Part shown: positions 16,931 through 26,529 of the stretch, piece by piece | How positions within the stretch are numbered: the first letter of the stretch is position 1 | How the letters are laid out: the number at the start of each line of letters is the position of its first letter | Source: Minwuia sp048007105 | Lineage (GTDB): Bacteria; Pseudomonadota; Alphaproteobacteria; Minwuiales; Minwuiaceae | Assembly: GCF_048007105.1 (NCBI RefSeq) | Contig: NZ_CP180352.1 | Location: 2,046,001-2,110,000 of the forward strand | Reading direction: 5' to 3' | Length of the DNA stretch: 64,000 bases | Notes under the pieces: generated by a model | Told to the model about the DNA's origin: nothing | The model's input: the letters and a program-made list of their open reading frames with translations, nothing else | Databases searched by the model: none | Position numbers and translations under genes: made by a program

Positions 16931-18391
16931 TCAGCGGCCCCAGAAGGACGGGGAAAACAGGCCGAGCAGGGCCAGCAGTTCCAGCCGGCCCGCCAGCATG
17001 CCGATGATGATACCGATTTTGGGCGCAGGTGCGAGATCGGCAATGGCGATCGACTCGACGGTGACGTAGTAGGCCGCTGCTCCGGCGTTGGACAGCGCGC
17101 CGGTCGCCAGCGCCAGCGCCGTCTGCAGGTCGTATCCGGCGAGATCGATGACGACCGCAAGGATCGCGACCGACAGCATGAAGAGCATCAGGAAGTTCCA
17201 GGCGGAGCGCAGCACCGACGGTTCGACGCGGTAGCCGCCATAGGTCACCGTCGTGATGGCGTTGGGAAAGGCGAGGCGGGTCAGTTCCGCGCCGCCCTGC
17301 CGGATCAGCAGAGCGAACCGCATCAGCTTGAAGCCGCCCGCGGTCGATCCGGCCGCGCCGCCGATCATCATCAGCGTCAGCAACAGCACCGAGATGCCCG
17401 TCGGCCACATACCGACAATGATGCCGCCTTCGGTGGGCAGCCCCAGATAGCCGGTGGTCGAGGCCACGGAGGCCACGGCGAAGATCGCCCGCTCCATTCC
17501 TTCGCCCAGGCCGAGATCGGTCGCGCTCCAGACGATGAGGACCGCGAGCAGGGCCGAGATCCCGCACATGCGGCCGAAGGCCCTGATCTCGGGATCGTGG
17601 CGGTAGACCGCGAAGCGTCCGTGGAAGGCGGCCCAGTGCAGGGTGAAGTTCAGCGCGCTGCCCAGCATGAAGACGACCAGGACCCAGCGCGCGGCGGATG
17701 GCATCTCGGCGATGCCGTTGGTGCTGGTCACGAAGCCGCCGGTCGAGATGGTGCTCATGGCGTAGCAGACGGCGTGGAAGGGTTTGACACCCGTCAGCCA
17801 GAGCATCACCGCGCAGACCATGGTCAGGATCAGATAGACCCACCAGACCGCCGAGAGCGTGTCCTTGAGCCGCGAGATCAGTGCCGACGAATCGCCGGAC
17901 GGTATGGCGCTGCGGTAGACGGCGAGGCCACCGAGGCCGAACAGGCCAAGCAGGACGACGGCCAGCATGATGGTCGCCAGGCCGCCGATCCACTGCAGTT
18001 CGGCCCGCCAGAACAGGATCGAGCGGGGCAGGTCTTCAGGCGTCGCGAAGACCGAGTAGCCGGTCGTCGTCAGTCCGGACATCGCCTCGAAATAGGCGTC
18101 CAGCGGGCCGACGGACGCCTCGAACGGGATGGCGGCGAAGACCGGCATCAGGGTCCAGAGCAGGACGGCGAGCAGGAACGCCTCCCGGCGGCCGGGCGAC
18201 ATGTTGTGGTTGCCGATCCGCGCCAGTGTCAGCGCACCGCCGACAGTCAGCACGAGCAGCGACGAGATCAGGAAGATCGCCGGCGTGTCTTCCTCGCCGA
18301 AGATGATGGCGATGCCGGCGGGAACCAGCATGCAGAAGGCGAACATGATGCATGCCCAGCCCAGTACCCTCAGGACTGCCGTGACCGCCAT
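16931..18391 (-). CDS. trkH: TrkH-family potassium uptake membrane subunit
   Basis: Ion-translocating subunit of the Trk K+ uptake system, 486 residues with about ten to twelve membrane segments. The four pore-loop selectivity motifs are recognisable: TTTGYSVF, ISTGGFVTS, STTGYLGLP and GSTAGGFKLMRF, each with the filter glycine. It is 18 bases downstream of trkA, the cytoplasmic gating subunit, in the same operon, so both halves of the transporter are made together. Confidence 0.95.
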   Translation of the reverse strand: MAVTAVLRVLGWACIMFAFCMLVPAGIAIIFGEEDTPAIFLISSLLVLTVGGALTLARIGNHNMSPGRREAFLLAVLLWTLMPVFAAIPFEASVGPLDAYFEAMSGLTTTGYSVFATPEDLPRSILFWRAELQWIGGLATIMLAVVLLGLFGLGGLAVYRSAIPSGDSSALISRLKDTLSAVWWVYLILTMVCAVMLWLTGVKPFHAVCYAMSTISTGGFVTSTNGIAEMPSAARWVLVVFMLGSALNFTLHWAAFHGRFAVYRHDPEIRAFGRMCGISALLAVLIVWSATDLGLGEGMERAIFAVASVASTTGYLGLPTEGGIIVGMWPTGISVLLLTLMMIGGAAGSTAGGFKLMRFALLIRQGGAELTRLAFPNAITTVTYGGYRVEPSVLRSAWNFLMLFMLSVAILAVVIDLAGYDLQTALALATGALSNAGAAAYYVTVESIAIADLAPAPKIGIIIGMLAGRLELLALLGLFSPSFWGR

Positions 18392-18409
18392 CTCAGGGCC
18401 CGGGATGCA

Positions 18410-19786
18410 TCAGAAGAAGCGGAGGCCGACCGACAGCATGGACTCGAGCTTCTTCACGCTGTCGCGCAGGGCGAAGATGATCACCCGGTCCTTGCGCTGG
18501 ATCAGCAGCGACCCGCGCGGCTTCAGCACCTCGTTGCCGCGGACCACGGCCCCGACGATGACGTCCGGCGGGAACTCGATCTCGCCAAGCGGCTTGCCGA
18601 TCAGTCCCGAGGTCTCCAGCGCTTCCGCCTCCATGATCTCGGCGGCGCCGTCGCGCAGGGAATAGATCCGCCGGATCCGGCCGCGGCGCACATGCTGCAG
18701 AATGGACGAGACCGTCGTTGCGCGCGGGTTCACGGCGACGTCGATGCCCAGCGATCCGATCAGCGGCTCGTAGGCCCGGTTGTTGACCAGGGTGATCGCC
18801 TTCTCGCAGCCGTGCTGCTTGGCCATCAGCGAGGCAAGGATGTTGGTCTCGTCGTCATTGGTCAGGGCCACCACGGCGTGTGCGCTGGCGATGTTCGCCT
18901 CTTCCAGGATCTCGTTGTCCAGCGCACTGCCGCAGAGCACGACCGCGCTCGACAGGCGGTCTGCGACGAACTCGGCGCGCCGGCGGTCGGTCTCGATGAC
19001 CTTCAGATTGACCCTGTCCTTCTCCTGTTCCAGGTCGCGGCCGAGGACCAGCCCGACATTGCCGCCGCCGATGATGACGATGCGGTGGGCGTCCTCCTCC
19101 TCGTGACCGAACAGGGGCATGGCGCGGCGGGCATGGCGCGTATCGACCACGAAATAGACGTCGTCGCCCGGGAACATCTGGTCGTCGGGCGCAGGCACGA
19201 ACAGCTTTCCCGCACGCACGATCCCGGTGACGATGATGTTGAGGTTCGGAAACAGCTCGGTCAGCTGCCGCAGCGGCTGGTGCGCGATCGGGCAGTCGTC
19301 CTCGATGCGGACGCCGATCATGCGGACCTTGTCGTCGGCGAAGGGCAGCATGTCGAAGGCGCCTGGCATGTGCAGCGCGCGGTTCACGGCGTGTGCGACC
19401 TCGACTTCCGGCGAGATGATTGCGTCGATCGGCATGTGGTCGCGGGTGAACAGATGCGAGAAGGAGGGTCGCAGATAGTTCTGGGCCCGGATGCGCGCGA
19501 TCTTGGTCGGCACGTTGAAGATCGAATGCGCGACCTGGCAGGCGACCATGTTCACCTCGTCGGCGAAGGTCACGGCGATCAGCATGTCCGCGTCGGGCGC
19601 GCCGGCGCGGTCCAGCATGTCGGGATGGGAGGCGAAGCCGACCAGGCCCTGTACGTCGTAGGCCTCGCTGATCCGCCGGATCAGCTCGGGGGACTGGTCG
19701 ATGATCGTCACGTCGTTCTGTTCTTCCGCCAGATGGCGGGCGATGTTCGAACCGACCTGACCTGCGCCGCAGACGATGACTTTCAT
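18410..19786 (-). CDS. trkA: Trk potassium transporter NAD-binding regulatory protein TrkA
   Basis: Cytoplasmic regulator of TrkH. The 458-residue product has two tandem RCK modules: N-terminal Rossmann motif GAGQVGSNIARHLAEE and second motif GGGNVGLVLGRDLEQE, each followed by a TrkA-C domain. Full length for the two-module proteobacterial type. It stands 54 bases downstream of ntrX, a conserved order in alphaproteobacteria. Confidence 0.96.
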   Translation of the reverse strand: MKVIVCGAGQVGSNIARHLAEEQNDVTIIDQSPELIRRISEAYDVQGLVGFASHPDMLDRAGAPDADMLIAVTFADEVNMVACQVAHSIFNVPTKIARIRAQNYLRPSFSHLFTRDHMPIDAIISPEVEVAHAVNRALHMPGAFDMLPFADDKVRMIGVRIEDDCPIAHQPLRQLTELFPNLNIIVTGIVRAGKLFVPAPDDQMFPGDDVYFVVDTRHARRAMPLFGHEEEDAHRIVIIGGGNVGLVLGRDLEQEKDRVNLKVIETDRRRAEFVADRLSSAVVLCGSALDNEILEEANIASAHAVVALTNDDETNILASLMAKQHGCEKAITLVNNRAYEPLIGSLGIDVAVNPRATTVSSILQHVRRGRIRRIYSLRDGAAEIMEAEALETSGLIGKPLGEIEFPPDVIVGAVVRGNEVLKPRGSLLIQRKDRVIIFALRDSVKKLESMLSVGLRFF

Positions 19787-19840
19787 GGCGGCGAAACTAC
19801 AGCGATTTCGCGGGGCGGGGAACCTGCGTCGAGGCGGGAC

Positions 19841-21232
19841 TCAGCGGGAGCGTTCGGGGCCCACGCCCAGCAGCTTGAGCTTCCGGTGCAGCGCAGAGCG
19901 CTCCATCCCCACGAATGCCGCAGTCTTTGTGACGTTGCCGCCGAAACGCTCGATCTGCGACAGCAGGTACTCACGCTCGAAAATTTCGCGCGCCTCGCGG
20001 AGCGGCAGCGACATGATCTCCTGACCGGTTTCCGGACGCAGCGAGGCCGGGCCCGCGCCCGTCAGTTCGGACGGCAGCATCTCGATGGAGATCGGCGTCT
20101 TCGAATCGCCGGGCGCCATGATCAGCAGCTGCTCGATCACGTTCTTGAGCTGCCGCGCATTGCCGGGCCAGTCATGGGTCTGCAGCGTGGTCAGCGCAGC
20201 CTCGTCGATGATGCGGGCCGGCAGACCGGCGGCGTCGGCAGACCGCTGGATGAAGTAGCGGACCAGCGCCGGAATGTCCTCGCGCATCGCCCTGAGCGGC
20301 GGCGTCTCGATCGGCACGACGTTCAGCCGGTGATAGAGGTCGCTGCGGAACCGCCCCTCCGCCACCTCGGTCTGGAGTTCGCTGCTGCTCGAGGACAGTA
20401 CCCGCACATCGACATGGACCGGCCGGGCGCCGCCGACGCGCTCGAAGGTCTGGTCGAGCAGCACGCGCAGGATCTTGTTCTGAGTCTGGACGGGCATGTC
20501 GGCAACCTCGTCCAGATAGAGCGTGCCGCCATGGGCCTGTTCCAGCAGCCCGATCTTGCGGGACTGGATATGGCCCTCCGAGGGCGGCTCCTCGCCGAAT
20601 AGCTCCAGTTCCATGCGCGCCGGTTCGATGGTCGCCGAGTTGACCACGACGAAAGGGCCGCCAGAGCGTTTGGACAGCGCATGGATGCGGCGGGCGACGA
20701 CCTCCTTGCCGGAGCCAGGCGGGCCGGAGATCAGTACGCGGCTGTTGGTCGGGGCCACCTTCTCGATCTGGGAGCGCAGATTGCCGATGGCATTGGAGGC
20801 ACCGATCAGCGCCGCTTCGCCGCCGGCGCGCAGGCGCAGCTCGGCGTTCTCCCGGCGCAGCCTCGCGGTCTCCAGCGCCCGCTGGACGATCAACACCAGC
20901 CGGTCGGTCTGGAAGGGCTTCTCGATGAAATCGTAGGCGCCGCGCTGGATGGCCGCGACGGCGGTCTCGATGGTGCCATGGCCGCTGATCATGACAATCG
21001 GGATATCCGGCAGGCGCTCGCTCATCACGTCGAGCAGTTCGAGGCCGTCAAGGCGGCTGCCCTGCAGCCAGATGTCGAGGATCAGCAGCGCCGGTGCGCG
21101 GTCCGCGACGGCGGCCAGGGCACTGTCTGAATCGCCGGCCGTGCGTGTCTCGTAGCCCTCGTCCGAGAGAATGCCGGAAACCATCGTCCGGATGTCGGCT
21201 TCGTCATCGACGATGAGTACGTCAAGCGCCAT
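19841..21232 (-). CDS. ntrX: Nitrogen response regulator NtrX
   Basis: DNA-binding response regulator paired with NtrY, implicated in nitrogen, redox and envelope control. The 463-residue protein has a receiver domain with phosphoacceptor D53 (LILDIWLQ), an AAA+ ATPase domain with Walker A GPPGSGKE and LYLDEVADMP, and a C-terminal Fis-type helix-turn-helix (GGNVTKTAAFVGMERSALHR). The sigma-54 contact loop normally reading GAFTGA is replaced by a segment with EPPSEGHIQSRK, so it probably does not activate sigma-54 directly, as known for several alphaproteobacterial NtrX proteins. It is 21 bases after ntrY. Confidence 0.95.
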   Translation of the reverse strand: MALDVLIVDDEADIRTMVSGILSDEGYETRTAGDSDSALAAVADRAPALLILDIWLQGSRLDGLELLDVMSERLPDIPIVMISGHGTIETAVAAIQRGAYDFIEKPFQTDRLVLIVQRALETARLRRENAELRLRAGGEAALIGASNAIGNLRSQIEKVAPTNSRVLISGPPGSGKEVVARRIHALSKRSGGPFVVVNSATIEPARMELELFGEEPPSEGHIQSRKIGLLEQAHGGTLYLDEVADMPVQTQNKILRVLLDQTFERVGGARPVHVDVRVLSSSSSELQTEVAEGRFRSDLYHRLNVVPIETPPLRAMREDIPALVRYFIQRSADAAGLPARIIDEAALTTLQTHDWPGNARQLKNVIEQLLIMAPGDSKTPISIEMLPSELTGAGPASLRPETGQEIMSLPLREAREIFEREYLLSQIERFGGNVTKTAAFVGMERSALHRKLKLLGVGPERSR

Positions 21233-21253
21233 TTGCTGCCCAGGATCCCGTAA

Positions 21254-23554
21254 TCATTCCGCCGCGGCTTCTCCCGTCCGGGTCTCGGCGAACGGGAAGG
21301 TCAGGGTTACCCGGGCGCCGGCGCCTTCGCGCCTGTCTCCCAGATGCAACGTTCCCGCATGATCCTCGACAATCTTGCGGACGATCGCCAGGCCCAGACC
21401 TGTCCCCTTATCTCTGGTGGTGACGTAGGGTTCGGTCAAGCGGTCGCGTTCTTCGGCCGGCAGGCCAACACCATTGTCCGTGACTGTGATCACCGCAGCA
21501 TCGGTGTTGCATATCAGTTTCACCTCGATCCGGCCCGGCGCGGCATCGTCGGGCCGCCGTTCGATGGACTCGCAGGCGTTGTTGAGCACATTGGTCATGA
21601 CCTGTCCGAACTGCCGGGCGTCGCAGGTCAGCATGGCCGGTTCCGGCGGCAGGTCGGTGGCGATCTCGACCTCCGCATGGGCGACCTGGACCGGGAAAAC
21701 GCTCTGCTTGATCAGTTCCGACAGGTTTTCCAGCTTCATGCTGGGCGCCGGCATCCGGGCGAAGGCTGAGAACTCCTCGATCATCCGCCCGATATCGCCG
21801 ACCTGCCGGACGATGGTGTCCGTGCATTGCTGGAAGATCTCGCGGTCCTCTTCCTCCTCGATCCGCTTCAGATATCGCCGCTTCAGGCGCTCTGCCGACA
21901 GCTGGATCGGGGTCAGCGGGTTCCGGATCTCGTGCGCGATGCGCCGGGCCACATCTGCCCAGACGGCTGTGCGCTGCGCCGCGACCAGCGCGGATATGTC
22001 GTCGAAGGTGACGACGAAGCCCAGAACCTCCTTGTCGCGCCGTTCCGTGCTGACGCGCGTGAAGAAGATCCGCCGTTCGTCCTCGACCTGGATCGTGATC
22101 TCGCCTTCGGCGACCCGGTGGGGGCGCGCCTCGGCCTGACGGACCAGATCGGCCATTTCCGGCACGGCCTCCACCAGCGGGCGGCCGACGAGATCGGTGA
22201 TCTGCAGCCCGAGCAAGCGGCTGGCCGAGCGGTTCGGCACGTCGACGATGCCCGCCTCGTCCGTGCCGATGACCCCGGCGCTGACGCCGGAGAGCACCGT
22301 TTCCATGAACCGGCGCCGTTCCTCCAGCGCCCGGTTGGCGCGGACCAGTTCGCCCTGCTGGCTTTCCAGCTGCCGGGCCATGCGGTTGAAGGTGCGCCCC
22401 AGCATGTCGATCTCGTCGTCCTCGCCGGATGTGATCACCCGTGCGCGGAGGTCGCCGTCCCGGATCGTTTCAGCCGCCTCGACGACGCCGCCGAGACGCA
22501 CAGAAATCCGGGTCGAGAAGTTGAGCGCCAGCCAGACGGCCGCGAGCATCAGCAGGACTGCGACGACGATGAACAGGACGACGAAGGTGAACTCGTAGCT
22601 GAACCGCTGTGCGGCCAGGCGTTCGTACTCACCGGCAGCCTGCTGGGCGCGCTCGACCTGGGCGGCGACGCTCGGCTCCACGAAACGGGCGATGTAGAGA
22701 TAGACCCGATAGGCGCCCAGGAAGCCGTCCAGCTGCACCAGCGCCCCGGACTTGCCGGTCGAGGTCAGTTCGCCGCCGGCCGAGAGCGTGTCCTCGACCC
22801 TCGGGAATGAGACCACGTTGCCCTCGTCCGCTTCCTCGATGGCCGAAATGGGTAGCTGTTCTGCCAGCGTGTCGAAGGTCAGGCTGGTCCGGGCCAGCAC
22901 GGTGCCGGTGCGGTCGAAGACCATGGCCTCGCTGAGGCCGCGCGCGCCGGCCTGGGTGGTGATCAGGCGCGTCAGCAGCGCCGGATCGCCCTGGACCTGC
23001 GAGGCGACGCGGTTCAGGTCCTGGGCCATCGCCAGCACGTCCGCCCGCACGGTTGCGCGGTGCTCCTGGATCAGCTTTTCGGCGATGGCGACGGATTCCG
23101 AGACGGCCTTCTGCGCCCGGTCGGAGAAGAAGCCCTCGATTCGCAGATCGAAGAACAGCATCGAGAAGCCGGCCACCAGCACGGCGGGGATGATCGCCGC
23201 GCCCGCGAACAGCGACGCCAGCCGCATGTGCAGCCCGGCGCCGGCGCGGCCATCGCGGTGCGCTGTCCAGATCGACCAAACACGCCGAGTGATCGCCACC
23301 GCCAGAAGCGCCAGCACGGCGAGGTCGAACAGGATGATCCCGGACGGGATGTCGGAAATGGACTTGGGCGGCGTTTCGGATCCGAACAGAGCGCCGTAGG
23401 TCAGGGCGCCGGCAAGCAGCGCCATGGCGGCAAGCGCGAAAATGCCGCCGCGGCCGAACTCGACCCGAAGAAGGCGGTCTCTCGTGGACGTGCGTTGCTC
23501 CGGCGCGGCGCGACCGGCGGTGTCTGTCATGTCGAATCCGTCCGCATGGGCCAC
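21254..23554 (-). CDS. ntrY: Sensor histidine kinase NtrY
   Basis: Membrane histidine kinase for NtrX, 766 residues. There are three or four N-terminal transmembrane helices (within about residues 35-135), a periplasmic sensor region, another helix near 305-330, a HAMP linker (RISVRLGGVVEAAETI), a PAS domain, the H-box RRIAHEIRNPLTPIQLSAER and an ATPase domain with N, G1 (DNGVGLP) and G2 (GTGLGLAI) boxes. An alternative start is ATG 23530; neither has a strong ribosome-binding site. An AT-rich patch (TTTATATTGAC on the minus strand) just upstream may hold the promoter of ntrYX and possibly the genes beyond. Confidence 0.95.
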   Translation of the reverse strand: MAHADGFDMTDTAGRAAPEQRTSTRDRLLRVEFGRGGIFALAAMALLAGALTYGALFGSETPPKSISDIPSGIILFDLAVLALLAVAITRRVWSIWTAHRDGRAGAGLHMRLASLFAGAAIIPAVLVAGFSMLFFDLRIEGFFSDRAQKAVSESVAIAEKLIQEHRATVRADVLAMAQDLNRVASQVQGDPALLTRLITTQAGARGLSEAMVFDRTGTVLARTSLTFDTLAEQLPISAIEEADEGNVVSFPRVEDTLSAGGELTSTGKSGALVQLDGFLGAYRVYLYIARFVEPSVAAQVERAQQAAGEYERLAAQRFSYEFTFVVLFIVVAVLLMLAAVWLALNFSTRISVRLGGVVEAAETIRDGDLRARVITSGEDDEIDMLGRTFNRMARQLESQQGELVRANRALEERRRFMETVLSGVSAGVIGTDEAGIVDVPNRSASRLLGLQITDLVGRPLVEAVPEMADLVRQAEARPHRVAEGEITIQVEDERRIFFTRVSTERRDKEVLGFVVTFDDISALVAAQRTAVWADVARRIAHEIRNPLTPIQLSAERLKRRYLKRIEEEEDREIFQQCTDTIVRQVGDIGRMIEEFSAFARMPAPSMKLENLSELIKQSVFPVQVAHAEVEIATDLPPEPAMLTCDARQFGQVMTNVLNNACESIERRPDDAAPGRIEVKLICNTDAAVITVTDNGVGLPAEERDRLTEPYVTTRDKGTGLGLAIVRKIVEDHAGTLHLGDRREGAGARVTLTFPFAETRTGEAAAE

Positions 23555-23634
23555 GTCAATATAAACATCCGGCGGAGCCGCTGCATCCGCCGAGTTTCTT
23601 GATCCGGGACCGAGGCGGGGCCATTCTTCCGGTC

Positions 23635-25419
23635 ATGAACATCCAGTCAGACATGAAAGCTGCGCCGACGGGTTCCGGCGCGGCCAATCCGGGCAATGTC
23701 GCAGGCGACATGCACGGGCGGAATTTCTTCGAGTTCGATCACAGCCTGAGGGACCTGCTCACCCTCTACTGCCCGGATGATCTGCGTGAGCACATGTGGC
23801 CGCACTGGCAGCGGCTCGGCGAGATCGCGGGCAACCGGCTGAACGACCTCGCGATGACAGCGGACAAGCATCCGCCGGTGCTGCATCCGCGGGACCGCTT
23901 CGGCCGCGACGAGGGCTGGATCGAACATCATCCGGCCTATGCCGAGATGGAGGAGATCGCGCTCGGCCAGTTCGGCCTGCATGCGATGAGCCACATGCCC
24001 GGTGTCCTCGACTGGCCGGCGCCGGTGCCGCCGATCGCCAAGTATGCCTTCACCTATCTCTATGTGCAGGCCGAGTTCGGGCTGATGTGCCCGATCAGCC
24101 TGTCGGATACGGGTCTGGCCATGATGAAGCGCTTCGGCGACGACTTCATCCAGCAGAACTACGTCAACCGGATGCTGACGACAGATCTGAGCGGCCTGTT
24201 CCGGGCGGCGCAGTTCATGACCGAGAAACCGGGCGGATCCGACGTCGGACGCGTGGAGACGGTGGCGCGGGATTGCGGCGATCACTGGGAGCTGTCGGGC
24301 GAGAAGTGGTTCTGTTCGAACCCGCATGCCGATGTGGCGCTGCTGCTGGCGCGACCGGAAGGAGCTGCGCGGGGCACAAAGGGTCTCGGCATGTTCGTGA
24401 TGCCGAAGATCCTGCCCGACGGCAGCCGCAACCGCTACCGGATCGCGCGGCTGAAGGACAAGCTGGGCACCAAGTCGATGGCGTCGGGCGAGATCCTGCT
24501 GGACGGGGCCACCGCGTTTGTCCTGGGTGACGTGAACAACGGCATCAAGCAGATGATGGAGCAGGTGAATCTCTCCCGCCTGTCCCACGGCGTGCGCGCC
24601 GCGGCGATGATGCGGCGCTGCTACAACGAGGCGCTTGTCGCCTCGCGGGAGCGGCAGGCCTTCGGGCAGGCCGTCGCCGACATGCCGCTGGCTCAGCGGC
24701 AACTGATGAAGCTGCTGGTGCCCACCGAACAGGCGCTGTCGATGTATGCCTATGTCGCGCGCAATCTCGGCGATGCGCAGGCTGGCGACGCCGAGGCCCG
24801 CACCCGCGTCCGCCTCGCGACGGGCCTCTTCAAGTTCCGCGCCTGCCGCGACAACCCGCCGGTCGCCACCGGCTCGATGGAGATGCGTGGCGGCAACGGG
24901 TACATCGAGGACTTCATCGGACCACGCCTGATCCGCGACGCACAGATCGGACTGCTCTGGGAAGGCACCAGCAACATCAACGGGCTGGACGTGCTGAACC
25001 GCGCCGTCGCCAAGGTCGGCGCGCATGAGGCGCTGAAGGCGGATCTCGATGAACGGCTGCAGTCCACCAACGCGCTTCCGGCGTCGTTGCGCGACTGCGT
25101 GGGCGCTGCGGTCGGCCGCGCGGTCGCGCTGGCGGACGAGGTCGCGCGGCGCGGCGACGAGACCCAGGCCCGCAAGGTCTCGACCGCGCTCTATCACGCG
25201 ACGACGGCGGCCCTGATGGCCTGGGAAGGGGCGACGCTGGGTGCGCGGGGCGGCGATGCCCGCCGCCTGTTGCTGGCCCGGATGGTGCTCGATCACCGGC
25301 TCACGCCGCGCGATCCGCTCGATATCGAGGATACGAGCTTCGACCGACGGGCAGCCGCCGCGCTGCTTTCCGACAATCCGGTGCCGCTGGGGGACGCGGT
25401 CGACATGCTGACGGCCTGA
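23635..25419 (+). CDS. Acyl-CoA dehydrogenase family protein (long form)
   Basis: FAD-dependent acyl-CoA dehydrogenase of about 594 residues, in the enlarged group that includes AidB and AcdA-like proteins. Recognised from FMTEKPGGSDVG (FAD/substrate site), DHWELSGEKWFCSN, the RLSHGVRAAAMMRR region and GGNGYIEDF followed by LLWEGTSNI, where classical enzymes have their catalytic base nearby. ATG 23635 is chosen as the first plausible ATG, and 23653 is an alternative; no clear ribosome-binding site distinguishes them. It is followed after three bases by a histidine kinase. The physiological acyl substrate is unknown. Confidence 0.88.
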   Translation: MNIQSDMKAAPTGSGAANPGNVAGDMHGRNFFEFDHSLRDLLTLYCPDDLREHMWPHWQRLGEIAGNRLNDLAMTADKHPPVLHPRDRFGRDEGWIEHHPAYAEMEEIALGQFGLHAMSHMPGVLDWPAPVPPIAKYAFTYLYVQAEFGLMCPISLSDTGLAMMKRFGDDFIQQNYVNRMLTTDLSGLFRAAQFMTEKPGGSDVGRVETVARDCGDHWELSGEKWFCSNPHADVALLLARPEGAARGTKGLGMFVMPKILPDGSRNRYRIARLKDKLGTKSMASGEILLDGATAFVLGDVNNGIKQMMEQVNLSRLSHGVRAAAMMRRCYNEALVASRERQAFGQAVADMPLAQRQLMKLLVPTEQALSMYAYVARNLGDAQAGDAEARTRVRLATGLFKFRACRDNPPVATGSMEMRGGNGYIEDFIGPRLIRDAQIGLLWEGTSNINGLDVLNRAVAKVGAHEALKADLDERLQSTNALPASLRDCVGAAVGRAVALADEVARRGDETQARKVSTALYHATTAALMAWEGATLGARGGDARRLLLARMVLDHRLTPRDPLDIEDTSFDRRAAAALLSDNPVPLGDAVDMLTA

Positions 25420-25422
25420 CGG

Positions 25423-26523
25423 TTGGACATCCGGGACAGGGAACTCGACGAGGCGCGATCCCGCCTCCGGCCGGATCCGGCCATCATCCGCTTCAAGCGC
25501 GGACTGGTCGAACGCTACGGCGAGATGCGCGCCTCGGTATTCACGACCGCCGTCATCACCGTCGTCTCGTTTGCGGTCAGTCTGGTGGTCTACGAGATCA
25601 TCGGCCTGGATTATGTGAACCACCCGGTGGCCATCGTCATGCCGATCGTGCTGCCGATCCTCACCGCCTTTCCGACGACCTACATCATTCATCGCCTCGC
25701 GGCAGGGGTGATCGAGCGTGAGGCGGTGAACGAGATCCAGCGCCGCCGGCTCGCGGAACTCGCCACCGAGGCAGAGCGCCAGAAGGAAGCGGCGGAGACG
25801 GCGAGCCGGGCCAAGTCGTCGTTGCTGGCGAACATGAGCCACGAACTGAGGACGCCGCTGAACGCCATCATCGGGTTCTCGGATATCTTCCAGGGCGACA
25901 ATGTCGACCGGCTGAGCCGGGAGCAGCTTCACCAGTACGCTGCCGACATCAACATCAGCGGACGGCATCTGCTGGCGCTGGTCAACGACCTGCTGGAACT
26001 GGCCCGCATCGAACGCGGCAGCCGGGAGTTCACCACGGAAGCCGTATCCCTGCCGGAGAAGATCGAGGAGGTCGTCCGCATCATGCGGACCCAGGCCGAC
26101 GAGGCCGGAGTCCGGCTTCTGACCGACGACGAGGCCGGGTCCCTGACGGCGATGACCGACGACCGGGCGCTGCGCCAGATGCTGCTGAACCTGGTCTCGA
26201 ATGCCGTGAAGTTCACGCCGGAGGGGGGCGAGGTCCGCATCACTGCGGGCGTCAAGGACGGAAACGCCTATGTCCGCGTCGCCGACACGGGCATCGGCAT
26301 CCCTGAGTCCGATCTCGACAGCATTTTCGAGCCCTTCAGCCAGGTCGACAACTCCCTGACGCGCCGGAAGACCGGCTCCGGGCTGGGGCTGGCGCTGGTC
26401 CGGACCATGATCGAGCAGCAGGGCGGCCGTGTCACGGTCGTCAGCCAGGAAAACTCCGGCTCGACCTTTACCCTTTATTTCGCGGGCAGCGAGGCGCCGG
26501 ATCTCGATCTGGCGGCCGAGTAG
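25423..26523 (+). CDS. Membrane sensor histidine kinase
   Basis: Histidine kinase of 366 residues with two transmembrane helices (about 40-60 and 70-90) separated by only a short loop, so little or no periplasmic sensor. A coiled-coil linker (110-135) leads to the H-box MSHELRTPLNAIIGFSD, then an ATPase domain with LVSNAVKFTP (N box), DTGIGIP (G1) and GSGLGLAL (G2). It starts with TTG at 25423, three bases after the acyl-CoA dehydrogenase, and no response regulator is adjacent, so its partner is elsewhere. The pattern resembles PdhS/DivJ-type cytoplasm-sensing kinases, but this is only a resemblance. Confidence 0.88.
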   Translation: MDIRDRELDEARSRLRPDPAIIRFKRGLVERYGEMRASVFTTAVITVVSFAVSLVVYEIIGLDYVNHPVAIVMPIVLPILTAFPTTYIIHRLAAGVIEREAVNEIQRRRLAELATEAERQKEAAETASRAKSSLLANMSHELRTPLNAIIGFSDIFQGDNVDRLSREQLHQYAADINISGRHLLALVNDLLELARIERGSREFTTEAVSLPEKIEEVVRIMRTQADEAGVRLLTDDEAGSLTAMTDDRALRQMLLNLVSNAVKFTPEGGEVRITAGVKDGNAYVRVADTGIGIPESDLDSIFEPFSQVDNSLTRRKTGSGLGLALVRTMIEQQGGRVTVVSQENSGSTFTLYFAGSEAPDLDLAAE

Positions 26524-26529
26524 GCCTCC

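Noticed and set aside
17597..20602. A 1001-codon open frame on the plus strand antisense to trkH, trkA and ntrX
   Set aside because: The opposite strand holds three well-recognised genes; the product is rich in R, D, H, Q and G with no family motif, as expected of a mirror frame in GC-rich coding DNA.
23647..25968. A 773-codon open frame antisense to the acyl-CoA dehydrogenase and histidine kinase
   Set aside because: Both sense genes are clear; the antisense translation has typical shadow composition.
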